A stretch of 64,000 nucleotides of DNA from JAPLJM01 sp963708515 (GTDB lineage Bacteria > Desulfobacterota > Syntrophia > Syntrophales > Fen-1087): NCBI GenBank assembly GCA_963708515.1, contig CAVPSX010000022.1:248001-312000 (forward strand), written 5' to 3'. This document shows positions 17,494-26,840 of this stretch, one piece after another. A program made the translations under genes and the position numbers. The notes beneath the pieces are model-generated. The model had not been told where the DNA came from. It ran no database searches and saw only the letters and a program-made list of their open reading frames with translations. Position 1 is the stretch's first letter. Each line of letters starts with the position of its first letter.

Positions 17494-18229
17494 TTAATGC
17501 ATTGGTGATAAAATTTCCTTCAGGAAGAGCTGCGTCCGTTCATGTCTGGGGTTTTTGAAAAACTCCTCAGGCGGCGCCTCTTCCAGAATAACGCCAAAAT
17601 CGATAAAGGCAACCCGATCGGCCACCTCCCGGGCAAATCCCATTTCATGCGTCACCACGATCAGGGTCATGCCCGTGTGAGCCAGACCCTGCATGACCTG
17701 CAGGACCTCCCCGATCATTTCCGGGTCCAGCGCGGACGTCGGCTCGTCAAAGAGCATGATCTTGGGTTTCATCGCAAGCCCGCGGGCAATGGCCACGCGC
17801 TGCTGCTGTCCGCCGGAAAGCTGGGCGGGGTAGGCGTCCCGCTTTTCCGTCAGGCCTACCCGTCTCCAGCAGAGCCATGGCCTGTTCTTCCGCTTCCTTC
17901 TTTGGGATTTTTCTGATTTTGATCGGTGCGAGCGTGATGTTCTTCAAGACGCTCAAGTGAGGATAAAGATTAAACTGCTGAAAGACAAACCCGATTTCGG
18001 CCCGAAGCCGGTTGATGTCCGTCCGGCGATCGCAAATATCCTTCCCATCAACCAGCAGCTTTCCCTTTTCAATCGGCTCCAGACCATTGATAGCGCGGAT
18101 CAGCGTCGACTTGCCGGACCCGGAGGGCCCGCAAACGACGACGACCTCGCCCTGCTTGACGCGAAGATTGACGTCATTGAGCACATGCAGGTCTTTGAAC
18201 CATTTATGGACACCGTGAAACTGAATCAT
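17494..18229 (-). pseudogene. Amino acid ABC transporter ATPase (GlnQ/GltL type), one frameshift
   Basis: First gene of the transporter operon. Walker A GPSGSGKST, Q-loop FVFQQFNLYPHLSVL and, in the second frame, the ABC signature region (LSGGQQQRVAIARGLAM), Walker B IMLFDEPTSALDPE and switch VVTHEMGFA are all present. The frame breaks near 17864: one extra base after LLE; removing it gives ERVGLTEKRDAYPAQLSGGQ. The start at 18229 (MIQFHGVHKWFKDLHVL) matches the family; a longer reading to 18316 does not. Confidence 0.85.
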
Positions 18230-18523
18230 GACTTGCCCCTGCCGCCCGGCACCTCCTCTAAATCCTTTGACGTGCGATAACGGCGCTCGAAATTCAGGGC
18301 AATGCGTATATAGCACTTTCTGGAAATAATCAACGAATTAATCCTTGCAAACGCTATCTTGCTGATTAGTCATAATGTCATTCACCGGCGATGCTCCCGT
18401 GTTTTACATCTTGAAATCTGCCGTCACTTGTAGTAGTCCTGTCTTGGCCGCGGGCGTTGTGCGGTCAGGCCCCGATAGAAATAACGATGGCCCGTTGGCC
18501 AGTAAAGCAGGTGGTGACCAGCC

Positions 18524-18847
18524 ATGCAGAAGATTTCCTGCCCCGATTGCCGGAAGACATTCATCTGGACCGACACGATGCCCTTAAAGGGTAAATGTCC
18601 CACTGTGGACTGTGAATGGACCTATGACGTTCACCGGGAGCTGCAAAAGAGCGTTACCCAGAGAGAAGACGAGACACGGAAAATTATCCGATGTCCCCGG
18701 TGTCACGAGCCCATCGATGATAGGGTGACACTCTGCAGGCATTGCGGCGAAGTCATCATCGGATCCCGGTCTTTCAAGAAAAAATATCTCTTCATTGTCG
18801 TAGCTGTCATACTTGTTCTTCTGTCCCTGATCTATAAATTCCGATAG
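18524..18847 (+). CDS. Zinc-ribbon protein with C-terminal membrane anchor
   Basis: A 107-residue protein with CPDCRKTF and CPTVDC, then a second zinc ribbon CPRCHEPIDD and CRHCGEVI, and a hydrophobic C-terminal helix (YLFIVVAVILVLLSLIYKF). Such tail-anchored double-ribbon proteins are common in deltaproteobacteria without known function. An AGGTGG motif lies upstream of the ATG. It precedes gcvT by 47 bp on the same strand and may be cotranscribed, but no link to glycine metabolism is visible. Confidence 0.6.
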   Translation: MQKISCPDCRKTFIWTDTMPLKGKCPTVDCEWTYDVHRELQKSVTQREDETRKIIRCPRCHEPIDDRVTLCRHCGEVIIGSRSFKKKYLFIVVAVILVLLSLIYKFR

Positions 18848-18894
18848 CGACGGTTCTCCGATGACGTTCTGATCGATTCTTTCAGGAGGCCATG

Positions 18895-20016
18895 ATGAAA
18901 AAAACGCCCCTATATGAGCGCCATCTTGCCCTGGGCGCAAAAATGATCGATTTCGGCGGCTGGCTCATGCCGGTTCAGTACACGAATGTCATCGAAGAGC
19001 ATCACGCGACCCGGACCGGAGCGGGCCTTTTCGATATCTGCCACATGGGCGAAATCGCCGTCAGGGGACCGCAGGCCCTCGCGCTGCTGCAGCGCGTCGT
19101 CAGCAGGAATCTTGAAGATCAGGCCATCGGCCAGATGAAGCTCTGCATCCTGACGAATGAACAGGGCGGCATCCTTGACGACCTAACGGTGTATAAACTG
19201 GAAAGCGATCACTACCTGCTGGTGACCAACGCATCTACGAAGGACAAGGATCTCCATTGGCTGCAAACCCTAAAGGATATGGAGCGTTTTTCCGAGGTCG
19301 AGATTACCGACTGCACGAAAGCCATGGGGAAACTCGACCTCCAGGGACCCCGGGCGCAGGCGATTCTCCAGCCTCTGGCCGAAGCAGATATGGACGCCCT
19401 GAAATATTATTATTGCCTGAACACGACCGTGGCGGGGATTCCCGCCCTCGTCTCCAGAAGCGGCTATACCGGGGAGGACGGTTTCGAGATTTATGCCGAT
19501 AGCGAGAAGATCGGCGTCGTCTGGGACCACCTTCTGGCCGACGGAGCCGGGGCAGGCTTGAAGCCCATCGGTCTGGGCTCCCGCGACACACTGCGGCTGG
19601 AGGCAGGCATGATGCTTTACGGCCACGAGATGGACGAGTCCGTAACGCCCTTTGAGGTCACCTACGGCTGGGTTGTCGGTCTCGAAAAGGACTTCATCGG
19701 CCGCAACGCGCTGAGCCGGCAGAAAAAAACAGGCGTGTCCCGCAAACTGGTTGGATTTGAAATGATCGATCGCGGCATCGCGCGGCAGGGCTATAAAGTC
19801 CTTATGTACGGCCGGGAAATCGGCGAAGTCACCTCCGGCACCCTGGCTCCGACCCTCAAAAAGGCCGTGGGGATGGCCTTTGTGCCCGTCATCTACACCG
19901 AGCCGGGTACTGAAATCGACATTCTGATCCGCGAGCGCCCCGCCCGTGCAAAAGTCGTCAAACTTCCTTTCTACAAAAGGACGGATAAGCATATTTTTTA
20001 CAATGTATTCATCTGA
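18895..20016 (+). CDS. gcvT: Aminomethyltransferase, glycine cleavage T protein
   Basis: GcvT transfers the methylene unit from aminomethyl-lipoyl-GcvH to tetrahydrofolate, releasing ammonia. The protein of 373 residues starts MKKTPLYERHLALGAKMIDF and has the family motifs MPVQYTNVIEEHHATR, GLFDICHMGE and SRSGYTGEDGFEIY. AGGAGG lies 5 nt before the ATG at 18895 (an ATG three bases earlier is too close). First gene of gcvT-gcvH-gcvPA-gcvPB; no glycine riboswitch was seen upstream. Confidence 0.95.
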   Translation: MKKTPLYERHLALGAKMIDFGGWLMPVQYTNVIEEHHATRTGAGLFDICHMGEIAVRGPQALALLQRVVSRNLEDQAIGQMKLCILTNEQGGILDDLTVYKLESDHYLLVTNASTKDKDLHWLQTLKDMERFSEVEITDCTKAMGKLDLQGPRAQAILQPLAEADMDALKYYYCLNTTVAGIPALVSRSGYTGEDGFEIYADSEKIGVVWDHLLADGAGAGLKPIGLGSRDTLRLEAGMMLYGHEMDESVTPFEVTYGWVVGLEKDFIGRNALSRQKKTGVSRKLVGFEMIDRGIARQGYKVLMYGREIGEVTSGTLAPTLKKAVGMAFVPVIYTEPGTEIDILIRERPARAKVVKLPFYKRTDKHIFYNVFI

Positions 20017-20028
20017 AGGGAGAAAAAC

Positions 20029-20427
20029 ATGGCCAAGCCGAATCCAACAGACCGTAAATATTCAAAAGAACACGAGTGGGCGATAGACAACGGCGACGGG
20101 ACGGTGACCGTCGGCATTACCGATTACGCCCAGGAAATGCTGACGGATATCGTCTTTGTGGAACTGCCGCCCGTGGGGAAAAAAGTCGAACAGATGGCCC
20201 CCCTGGCCGTTGTCGAATCCGTAAAATCGGTCTCCGACGTTTACGCCCCGGTCGGCGGCGAAGTCATCGCAGTGAATCTGCCCCTGGAGAGCCGGCCGGA
20301 ACTGATCAATCAGGATGCCTTCGGTGAGGGCTGGCTCGTCAGACTCAAAATGGACAACCCTGCGGAACTTAGCAGCCTCATGGACGCCGCCGCCTACGAC
20401 GCCCTGATACAGGAAGCAAAACACTGA
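20029..20427 (+). CDS. gcvH: Glycine cleavage system H protein (lipoyl carrier)
   Basis: A 132-residue lipoyl-domain protein, slightly longer than E. coli GcvH. YSKEHEWAI at the start and ESVKSVSDVYAPVGGEV with the lipoylated lysine (Lys67) are diagnostic. It shuttles the aminomethyl group between the P, T and L proteins. It lies 12 bp after gcvT with a GGGAG ribosome binding site. The nearby lipA gene would supply the lipoyl group. Confidence 0.95.
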   Translation: MAKPNPTDRKYSKEHEWAIDNGDGTVTVGITDYAQEMLTDIVFVELPPVGKKVEQMAPLAVVESVKSVSDVYAPVGGEVIAVNLPLESRPELINQDAFGEGWLVRLKMDNPAELSSLMDAAAYDALIQEAKH

Positions 20428-20442
20428 TGTAAGGAGCAGCCG

Positions 20443-21771
20443 ATGGATTATGTCCCCCATACCCAGGAAGATCAGAAAAAAATGATGCAGACCATTGGGA
20501 TCGCCGTCCTGGACGATCTCTTTGTCGATATTCCTGAAAAGTTCAGGCTTAAGCGGGCGCTTGATTTGCCGCTCGCACGGTCCGAACAGGAAGTGTGGGG
20601 GCTGATGCGGCAGGTCGGTTCGCAGAATGTGGTCCCTGCCATCACGCTGACAGGCGCCGGGGCCTATCATCATTTCATTCCTGCCGTAGTGGGGCATGTC
20701 ATTTCGCGTTCGGAATTCTACACGGCCTATACACCCTATCAGGCTGAAATCAGCCAGGGCATCCTTCAGGCCATTTATGAATATCAGACGATGATCACCA
20801 GATTGACGGGGATGCAGGTGGCCAACGCCTCCATGTATGACGGCGCCTCCGCCATGGCCGAGGCCGCCGTGCTGGCCGCCAAGACGCTCAACCGGACGAA
20901 GATCGCGATCACCCGCTCTGTGCATCCCCAATACCGCCAGGTCGTAAAAACCTATGCCTGGTCCAATGGCTACGAGGTGGTCGAAGTTCCCTACGCTGAC
21001 AATGGCCAATTGAATCAGACATCCCTGACGGAAGCCGTAGATCATAGTACCGCCGCGGTACTGCTCCAAACGCCTAATTTCTTTGGAATCATTGAAGATA
21101 TTTCTGCGATAGAAGCCCTGGTGCATGAAAAGGGGGCTTTGCTCGTCTCCGGCTTTACGGAAGCCACCTCCCTGGGCATCCTCAAACCCGCTGGCGTTAT
21201 GGGCGCAGATTTCGTCGTTGGGGAAGGGCAGGCCTTCGGCAATCCGATGAATTACGGCGGTCCCTATCTCGGAGTTTTCGCCAGCACAAACCAATTCCTG
21301 CGGAAAATCCCCGGCCGGCTCGCCGGGGCGACAGTGGACAAGGATGGCAAGCGCGGCTTTGTTCTGACGCTGCAGACCCGGGAACAGCACATCCGGCGCG
21401 AAAGGGCGACATCCAACATCTGCTCCAATGAAGCCCTCTGTGCCCTGGCCGCTGCGGTCTATCTGGTCTGCATTGGAAAAAACCTCAAAAAATTAGCCGA
21501 GTTGAATTTCCAGAAAACCCAGTATCTCAAAACGCAGCTATCCCGGCTTGCCGGCTGGGAACCGGTCTTCTCCGGGCCCGTTTACAACGAATTCGCCATG
21601 CGTTGTCCCGACGCCGAGGCCGTCAACCAGAAACTGCAGGACGCGGGAATCATCGGCGGCTATGAGCTTGAAAAGGATTATCCCGAATTGAAAGACAGCC
21701 TCTTGCTGTGCGCTACGGAAATGTTGTCCCGGGAGGACATGGACCGGATTGTTTCCATCGTGAAAAAATAA
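20443..21771 (+). CDS. gcvPA: Glycine dehydrogenase (decarboxylating) subunit 1
   Basis: A 442-residue N-terminal half of the split P protein, the two-subunit form found in many anaerobes. It starts MDYVPHTQEDQKKMMQTIGI and contains GAGAYHHFIPAVVGHVISRS, YTPYQAEISQGILQ and MYDGASAMAEAA. With GcvPB it decarboxylates glycine on PLP and loads GcvH. AGGAG precedes the ATG; the gene follows gcvH by 15 bp. Confidence 0.95.
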   Translation: MDYVPHTQEDQKKMMQTIGIAVLDDLFVDIPEKFRLKRALDLPLARSEQEVWGLMRQVGSQNVVPAITLTGAGAYHHFIPAVVGHVISRSEFYTAYTPYQAEISQGILQAIYEYQTMITRLTGMQVANASMYDGASAMAEAAVLAAKTLNRTKIAITRSVHPQYRQVVKTYAWSNGYEVVEVPYADNGQLNQTSLTEAVDHSTAAVLLQTPNFFGIIEDISAIEALVHEKGALLVSGFTEATSLGILKPAGVMGADFVVGEGQAFGNPMNYGGPYLGVFASTNQFLRKIPGRLAGATVDKDGKRGFVLTLQTREQHIRRERATSNICSNEALCALAAAVYLVCIGKNLKKLAELNFQKTQYLKTQLSRLAGWEPVFSGPVYNEFAMRCPDAEAVNQKLQDAGIIGGYELEKDYPELKDSLLLCATEMLSREDMDRIVSIVKK

Positions 21772-21794
21772 ACAACCAAAAAGAGAGGCCCCTG

Positions 21795-23234
21795 ATGGAT
21801 TTAATCTTTGAAAAGAGCAGGCCCGGCAGGACAGCCGGCAGCATTCCCGCCTGTGATGTGCCGGAAGTCGCACTGGAGCAGATTATCGATCAGAAGCTGC
21901 TGCGCGCAGACGTGGACCTGCCCGAAGTGGCCGAGGTGGACCTGATCCGCCACTACACGACGCTCTCACGAAGGAATTTCGGCGTGGATGTGGGGTTCTA
22001 CCCCCTGGGATCCTGCACGATGAAGTACAATCCCAAAATCAACGAAGACGTGGCCAGGCTGCCCGTTTTTACAGCCCTGCACCCGCTGGCGCCGGCCGAG
22101 TTCGCGCAGGGAAGTCTGCGGATGATGGTTGAACTGCAGGCGTTCTTGAGTGAAATCTTCGGCATGGCTGATTTTACACTGCAGCCGGCGGCCGGGGCGC
22201 ATGGCGAACTGACGGGCGTCATGATCATGAAAAAATACTTTGAGACCCGGGGGGATCACCGCCGCCGGATACTGATCCCCGACACGGCGCACGGCACAAA
22301 TCCGGCAACCGGTGCGCTGTGCGGCTTTGGAACCGTCACGGTTCGCTCCAACGCAGAGGGAGGCGTGGACATCGACCACCTGCGCGAGCTCATGACGGAG
22401 GGTGTGGTCGGCCTGATGCTGACCAATCCCAATACGCTGGGCCTCTTTGAACGCAACATAGAGATGGTTTGCGACATTGTTCACAGCCGGGGAGGCCTCA
22501 TGTACTGTGACGGCGCCAACGCCAACGCCTTCCTGGGAAAAACGAGGGCCGGCGATCTGGGCTTCGATGTGATCCAGCTCAATCTGCACAAGACCTTTTC
22601 CACGCCCCACGGCTGTGGCGGACCTGGAAGCGGCCCCGTCGGGGTGAGCGGCAAGCTCGTCGATTATCTCCCCATCCCGCGGATTGGAAAAGAAGGCGAC
22701 CGCTTTGCCTGGCGCGATGACTTTCCGGACAGCATCGGACGGGTAAAAGCCTTCTACGGCAACTTTAACGTGATGGTAAAGGCTTACACCTATATCCGGT
22801 CTCTCGGACCGGATGGCTTGAGGCGGGCAAGTGAAATTGCCGTCCTTAATGCCAATTACGTGAAAGAACGGTTAAGGCCCTATTATGATCTCGCCTATGA
22901 CCGGACCTGCATGCATGAGTGCGTCCTTTCCGGAAAGCGACAGGTAAAGGAAAGCGGTGTTCATACAACGGACATTGCCAAGCGCCTCCTGGATTATGGC
23001 TATCATCCGCCGACCATCTACTTCCCGATGCTCGTCCCGGAAGCGATCATGATCGAGCCTAATGAAACAGAAAGCATCGAGACGCTGGACGCCTTCTGCG
23101 ATGTCATGATCGCCATTGCCCGGGAAGCGCACGAGGAACCGGAAAAGGTGAAATCCGCACCGCTGACGACACCCGTAAAGCGCCTGGATGAGGTCAGGGC
23201 CGCCCGTGACCCGGACGTGTGCTGGAAAGGATGA
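21795..23234 (+). CDS. gcvPB: Glycine dehydrogenase (decarboxylating) subunit 2
   Basis: A 479-residue PLP-binding half of the P protein. The Schiff-base lysine is in NLHKTFSTPHGCGGPGSGP and the motif GSCTMKYNPKINE lies near the N-terminus. The start at 21795 (MDLIFEKSRPGRTAG) has GAGAGG upstream and follows gcvPA by 23 bp; the frame remains open further upstream but overlaps gcvPA. The system can run in either direction, so it may serve glycine breakdown or C1 assimilation. Confidence 0.95.
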   Translation: MDLIFEKSRPGRTAGSIPACDVPEVALEQIIDQKLLRADVDLPEVAEVDLIRHYTTLSRRNFGVDVGFYPLGSCTMKYNPKINEDVARLPVFTALHPLAPAEFAQGSLRMMVELQAFLSEIFGMADFTLQPAAGAHGELTGVMIMKKYFETRGDHRRRILIPDTAHGTNPATGALCGFGTVTVRSNAEGGVDIDHLRELMTEGVVGLMLTNPNTLGLFERNIEMVCDIVHSRGGLMYCDGANANAFLGKTRAGDLGFDVIQLNLHKTFSTPHGCGGPGSGPVGVSGKLVDYLPIPRIGKEGDRFAWRDDFPDSIGRVKAFYGNFNVMVKAYTYIRSLGPDGLRRASEIAVLNANYVKERLRPYYDLAYDRTCMHECVLSGKRQVKESGVHTTDIAKRLLDYGYHPPTIYFPMLVPEAIMIEPNETESIETLDAFCDVMIAIAREAHEEPEKVKSAPLTTPVKRLDEVRAARDPDVCWKG

Positions 23235-23316
23235 CGGTTTGATTTTCTCATCGGCAGGGATGAATTATTTTTTGCGAAGACAAACAGCCTGAATGTCTTC
23301 TCGATGAGGTACGGAA

Positions 23317-25131
23317 ATGAAAAACTGGATTCATCATTCCAGGGAAAAACTTATTGAGAAACTCTGGGCGGCAGAGCCGAAAATCAAGAGCATCCTGAAG
23401 AATTCAAATCAACTGGAAGAAGCCCGCTTCATCCTGTTCGATTATCTCAATCGGCTCGAACGCGATCTGTTCAACATGCGCTCCGACACCTACTTCGTCA
23501 ATCTCAATATTATCGAAAAGCGCAACGCCAAGGAATGCATCCGCGTCCTGTCCAATGTCATGCGGACGGAGAATGAACACCTGACGGGCGTCTCGCCGCT
23601 GGCGCGGCTTTTTGAGCTCGCGAAAGAAACACCCGGCGCACAGGAGACGATCAACGAAGGCTTTTTATGTGAATTTATCGTGCTGTTCCGAGGTATTACG
23701 GGAAAATCGGGCAAACACGTCACCGGGCAGGATGTCTTCAGCATGATGGATGGCCGCGAGGCCGCGGTGACCCGCTCCGAACAGTTGGATGGCTACGCGT
23801 CGCTCATCCGGCGCCATTTCCGGCGTTACCGGACTGGGTTCGACCGCTCGATCATCCGCCAGCGGCAGGAATTGAAAAAGGAAATCCTGAGCTACTTCGG
23901 CGCCGGGGAGAGCCAGTGGCAGGATTACATGTGGCATTACCGTCACATTATCAAGGATGCCAATACCTTAGGCGACATTGTCCGGCTGGAACCAGACGAG
24001 GTGGAGGGGCTCGCCGCGGCCGAGGAAATGCACTTTCCCTTCGAAATCACGCCCTATTATCTGTCCCTGTTCAATAAATCAGGCCGCACGGACGCCGACC
24101 GCCAGATCCGCGCCCAGGTCATCCCCAGCCGACGTTACTGTCAGGGCGTCAAAGAAAGCTGGGAAAAGGGGATCGATATGGATTTCATGGGCGAAAAATC
24201 GACCAGCCCCATCGACGGCATCACCAGGCGCTATCCGGAAATCCTGATCCTGAAGCCTTACAATTCCTGTCCGCAGATCTGTGTTTACTGCCAGCGGAAC
24301 TGGGAAATCAAAGGCATCGACGACAACGTCCAGATGAGCCGCAAGAAGCTCCAGGAGTCGCTGGCATGGATCCGCAAAAGCGAAAGCATCTCGGAGGTGC
24401 TCATCACGGGGGGCGATCCGCTGACGCTCAATAACGATTACCTGGACTGGCTGCTCGGAGAAGTCGCCGCAATCAAACACATCGAACGCATCAGGATCGG
24501 CACGCGGATTCCCGTCACCGTCCCTTTCCGGATCAATGAGGGACTCCTGGACGTTTTTAAAAAATACCATGAATGGGGAAAACGCGAACTCGCCATCGTC
24601 ACGCATTTCGAACATGCGGCGGAAATTACACCCGATTCCCTGGACGCTGTGAAAAAGATCAAGGGGCTGGGAATGAATGTTTACAACCAGCAGGTCTTTA
24701 CCTATTACAATAGCCGGCGTTTCGAGACCTGCCTGCTGCGTAAGACACTCAAGGTGTCGGGCATCGATCCCTATTACTCCTTCAGCACCAAGGGGAAGGA
24801 AGAGACCATCGACTTCCGCGTGCCCATCGCCAGGATCGAGCAGGAGCGGCGCGAGGAGGCCCGGCTGTTGCCCGGCCTCGTCCGGACGGACGAACCGGTC
24901 TTCAACGTCCCGCGTCTCGGCAAGACGCAACTACAGGCCTGGCAGGACCACGAAGTGATCATGATTCTGCCTGACGGTCGCCGTATTTACCGTTTTTATT
25001 CCTGGGAGGTCCGGCTGGTTACCGCCCTGGATTATCTCTATACGGATGTTCCCATCTATGACTACCTGAAGAGGCTGTCCGAGGACGGTGAGAACATCGC
25101 CGATTATGACACGATCTGGTACTATTTCTGA
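23317..25131 (+). CDS. KamA-family radical SAM aminomutase-like protein
   Basis: A 604-residue member of the lysine 2,3-aminomutase family. The radical SAM cluster motif CPQICVYC is followed by VLITGGDPLTL, IGTRIPVTVPFRI and a C-terminal region (YSFSTKGKEETIDFRVPI) as in KamA proteins, but about 280 extra N-terminal residues precede the core, so it is longer than lysine or glutamate 2,3-aminomutases (about 420). The substrate is therefore open. It lies 82 bp after gcvPB and overlaps lipA by one base (TGATG), so it is part of the glycine cleavage/lipoate transcription unit. Confidence 0.82.
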   Translation: MKNWIHHSREKLIEKLWAAEPKIKSILKNSNQLEEARFILFDYLNRLERDLFNMRSDTYFVNLNIIEKRNAKECIRVLSNVMRTENEHLTGVSPLARLFELAKETPGAQETINEGFLCEFIVLFRGITGKSGKHVTGQDVFSMMDGREAAVTRSEQLDGYASLIRRHFRRYRTGFDRSIIRQRQELKKEILSYFGAGESQWQDYMWHYRHIIKDANTLGDIVRLEPDEVEGLAAAEEMHFPFEITPYYLSLFNKSGRTDADRQIRAQVIPSRRYCQGVKESWEKGIDMDFMGEKSTSPIDGITRRYPEILILKPYNSCPQICVYCQRNWEIKGIDDNVQMSRKKLQESLAWIRKSESISEVLITGGDPLTLNNDYLDWLLGEVAAIKHIERIRIGTRIPVTVPFRINEGLLDVFKKYHEWGKRELAIVTHFEHAAEITPDSLDAVKKIKGLGMNVYNQQVFTYYNSRRFETCLLRKTLKVSGIDPYYSFSTKGKEETIDFRVPIARIEQERREEARLLPGLVRTDEPVFNVPRLGKTQLQAWQDHEVIMILPDGRRIYRFYSWEVRLVTALDYLYTDVPIYDYLKRLSEDGENIADYDTIWYYF

Positions 25132-26039
25132 TGCAGGGCTTAAGACCACCGTTGCGCAAACCGGATTGGCTGAAAGTCCGGCTCCCCGGCGGCGAACCTT
25201 ACAAAAAGGTGCAGGATGTGCTCAGGGGGCACCGTCTCCATTCCGTCTGCCAGGAGGCGCGCTGTCCCAACATCGCGGAATGTTTTCGGGATGGGACAGC
25301 GACCTTCCTGATTCTCGGGGATGTCTGCACGCGCAACTGCCTTTACTGCCATGTTGCCCACGGCGTTCCCCTGCGGCCCGACCCCGATGAACCGGAGCGT
25401 CTGGCTGATGCCGTCCGCTCACTGGGATTGAAGTATGTGGTGATCACCTCGGTCACGCGGGATGATATGGGCGACGGCGGGGCCAGTCACTTTGCCGCCT
25501 GCATCTCAGCCCTGCGCGGACGAATCCCGGATTGCCGGGTGGAAGTCCTGATCCCGGATTTTCAGGGCAACCAGCGGGCCCTCGAAGAGGTCATGGACGC
25601 CGGTCCCGCCGTCATCAATCATAACCTTGAGGTTGCGCGGGGCCTTTTCAGGGACCTTCGTCCCCAAGGGAATTACAGCGTATCCCTTGAATTATTGAGG
25701 CGAACCAGCGAGAGTTCGTCAAAAAAGATTATTTCGAAATCAGGCTTTATGGTGGGCTTCGGCGAATCGCATGCCGACATTCTGGAATTAATGGAAGATC
25801 TTGCCGGGGTCCATTGTGAAAGGCTCACCATCGGACAATATCAGCAGCCGACCCGGAAGCACTGGCCGGTCCGGAAATACTACCATCCCGATGAATTTGA
25901 AGCCCTCAAGGCAGCGGCGACGGCGATGGGATTCAGGCACGTGGAAGCGGGCCCCCTGGTCCGCAGCTCCTACCATGCCGCCGGCGCATGCATCGAAAGG
26001 GAAAGATTTACCATTCATGCTCAAGAACCTCCTGGTTAA
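25131..26039 (+). CDS. lipA: Lipoyl synthase
   Basis: LipA inserts two sulfurs into octanoyl chains on GcvH or E2 proteins, sacrificing its auxiliary cluster. All ligands are present in 302 residues: CQEARCPNIAEC for the auxiliary [4Fe-4S] cluster, CTRNCLYC for the radical SAM cluster, and the C-terminal RSSYHA serine. The start codon overlaps the stop of the KamA-like gene. No lipB or lplA is adjacent, so the octanoyl source is elsewhere. Confidence 0.95.
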   Translation: MQGLRPPLRKPDWLKVRLPGGEPYKKVQDVLRGHRLHSVCQEARCPNIAECFRDGTATFLILGDVCTRNCLYCHVAHGVPLRPDPDEPERLADAVRSLGLKYVVITSVTRDDMGDGGASHFAACISALRGRIPDCRVEVLIPDFQGNQRALEEVMDAGPAVINHNLEVARGLFRDLRPQGNYSVSLELLRRTSESSSKKIISKSGFMVGFGESHADILELMEDLAGVHCERLTIGQYQQPTRKHWPVRKYYHPDEFEALKAAATAMGFRHVEAGPLVRSSYHAAGACIERERFTIHAQEPPG

Positions 26040-26694
26040 GACCCGCGACGCACGCTGGATGTGGGACCTCTTCGGCCCGATCTACAACCGGCAAATTTAC
26101 AACGCCCTTTTCGAGCTCTACGAGCATATTGCCGAAGAGATTAATCAGGACGGATCGTCACATATCCTCGACGTCGGGGCCGGCCGGGGATACATCACGC
26201 TGCTTTTGGCCGCCCGACGCCCGACGGCGTCCCTTACGGGCGTCGATTTTTCCGCCACGCAGGTCCGTGCGGCGGAACGGCTGCGAAAGCGCAGGGGAAT
26301 CGACAATTGCCGCTTCGAGTTGGGAAATGCCATGCATCTTCCCTTCGCGGACAACCGGTTCGATGCGGTCGTGACCGTCGGATCCATCAAACACTGGCCC
26401 GATCCGCAGCAGGGCATAGCGGAGATTCACCGCGTTCTTGCCCCGGGTCAGGGGGCGGTCATCTCGGAAACAGACAGGGAGGCTTCGGAGGAGGAGCTGA
26501 GGCGTTTCATGCAGCGCTTCACCGCCTGGTTTTTCTGGGACCCTCTGCTATTCTGGGGATTGCGCCATATCATTTTCGGCCAAAGCTATTCCGAAAGCGA
26601 AATCGTCTCTTTCGCAAAGGCCGCCGGATTCAGAGCAATCAGAACGGAAAAGTTGGCTACCTGCCCTTACGTGATCGTGAAAGCGCAAAAATGA
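26017..26694 (+). CDS. Class I SAM-dependent methyltransferase
   Basis: A 225-residue methyltransferase with motif I ILDVGAGRGYITLLLAA, GVDFSATQV, GNAMHLPFADNRFDAVV and LAPGQGAVISETDREA, the UbiE/Methyltransf_11 pattern. The start at 26017 (MLKNLLVKTRDARW) overlaps lipA by 23 bases, suggesting coupling with it. Substrate unknown. Last gene of the rightward glycine cleavage unit; the next gene (icd) is convergent. Confidence 0.75.
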   Translation: MLKNLLVKTRDARWMWDLFGPIYNRQIYNALFELYEHIAEEINQDGSSHILDVGAGRGYITLLLAARRPTASLTGVDFSATQVRAAERLRKRRGIDNCRFELGNAMHLPFADNRFDAVVTVGSIKHWPDPQQGIAEIHRVLAPGQGAVISETDREASEEELRRFMQRFTAWFFWDPLLFWGLRHIIFGQSYSESEIVSFAKAAGFRAIRTEKLATCPYVIVKAQK

Positions 26695-26840
26695 TACCGT
26701 GTTCTGCCGTAATTAATCCATTCCTAAATCAAAAGTGATATAACAGCCGCAAATCATAAAGATCAAGCGAGAGACGACTTCCCGGTGAGGCGGGCTGCGG
26801 AGGTTCCATCACCCTTATCATAGATAATATGGGAGAGCGT

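Noticed and set aside
20062..21390. Minus-strand open frame of 442 codons
   Set aside because: Antisense shadow of gcvH/gcvPA with no recognisable domain and no ribosome binding site.
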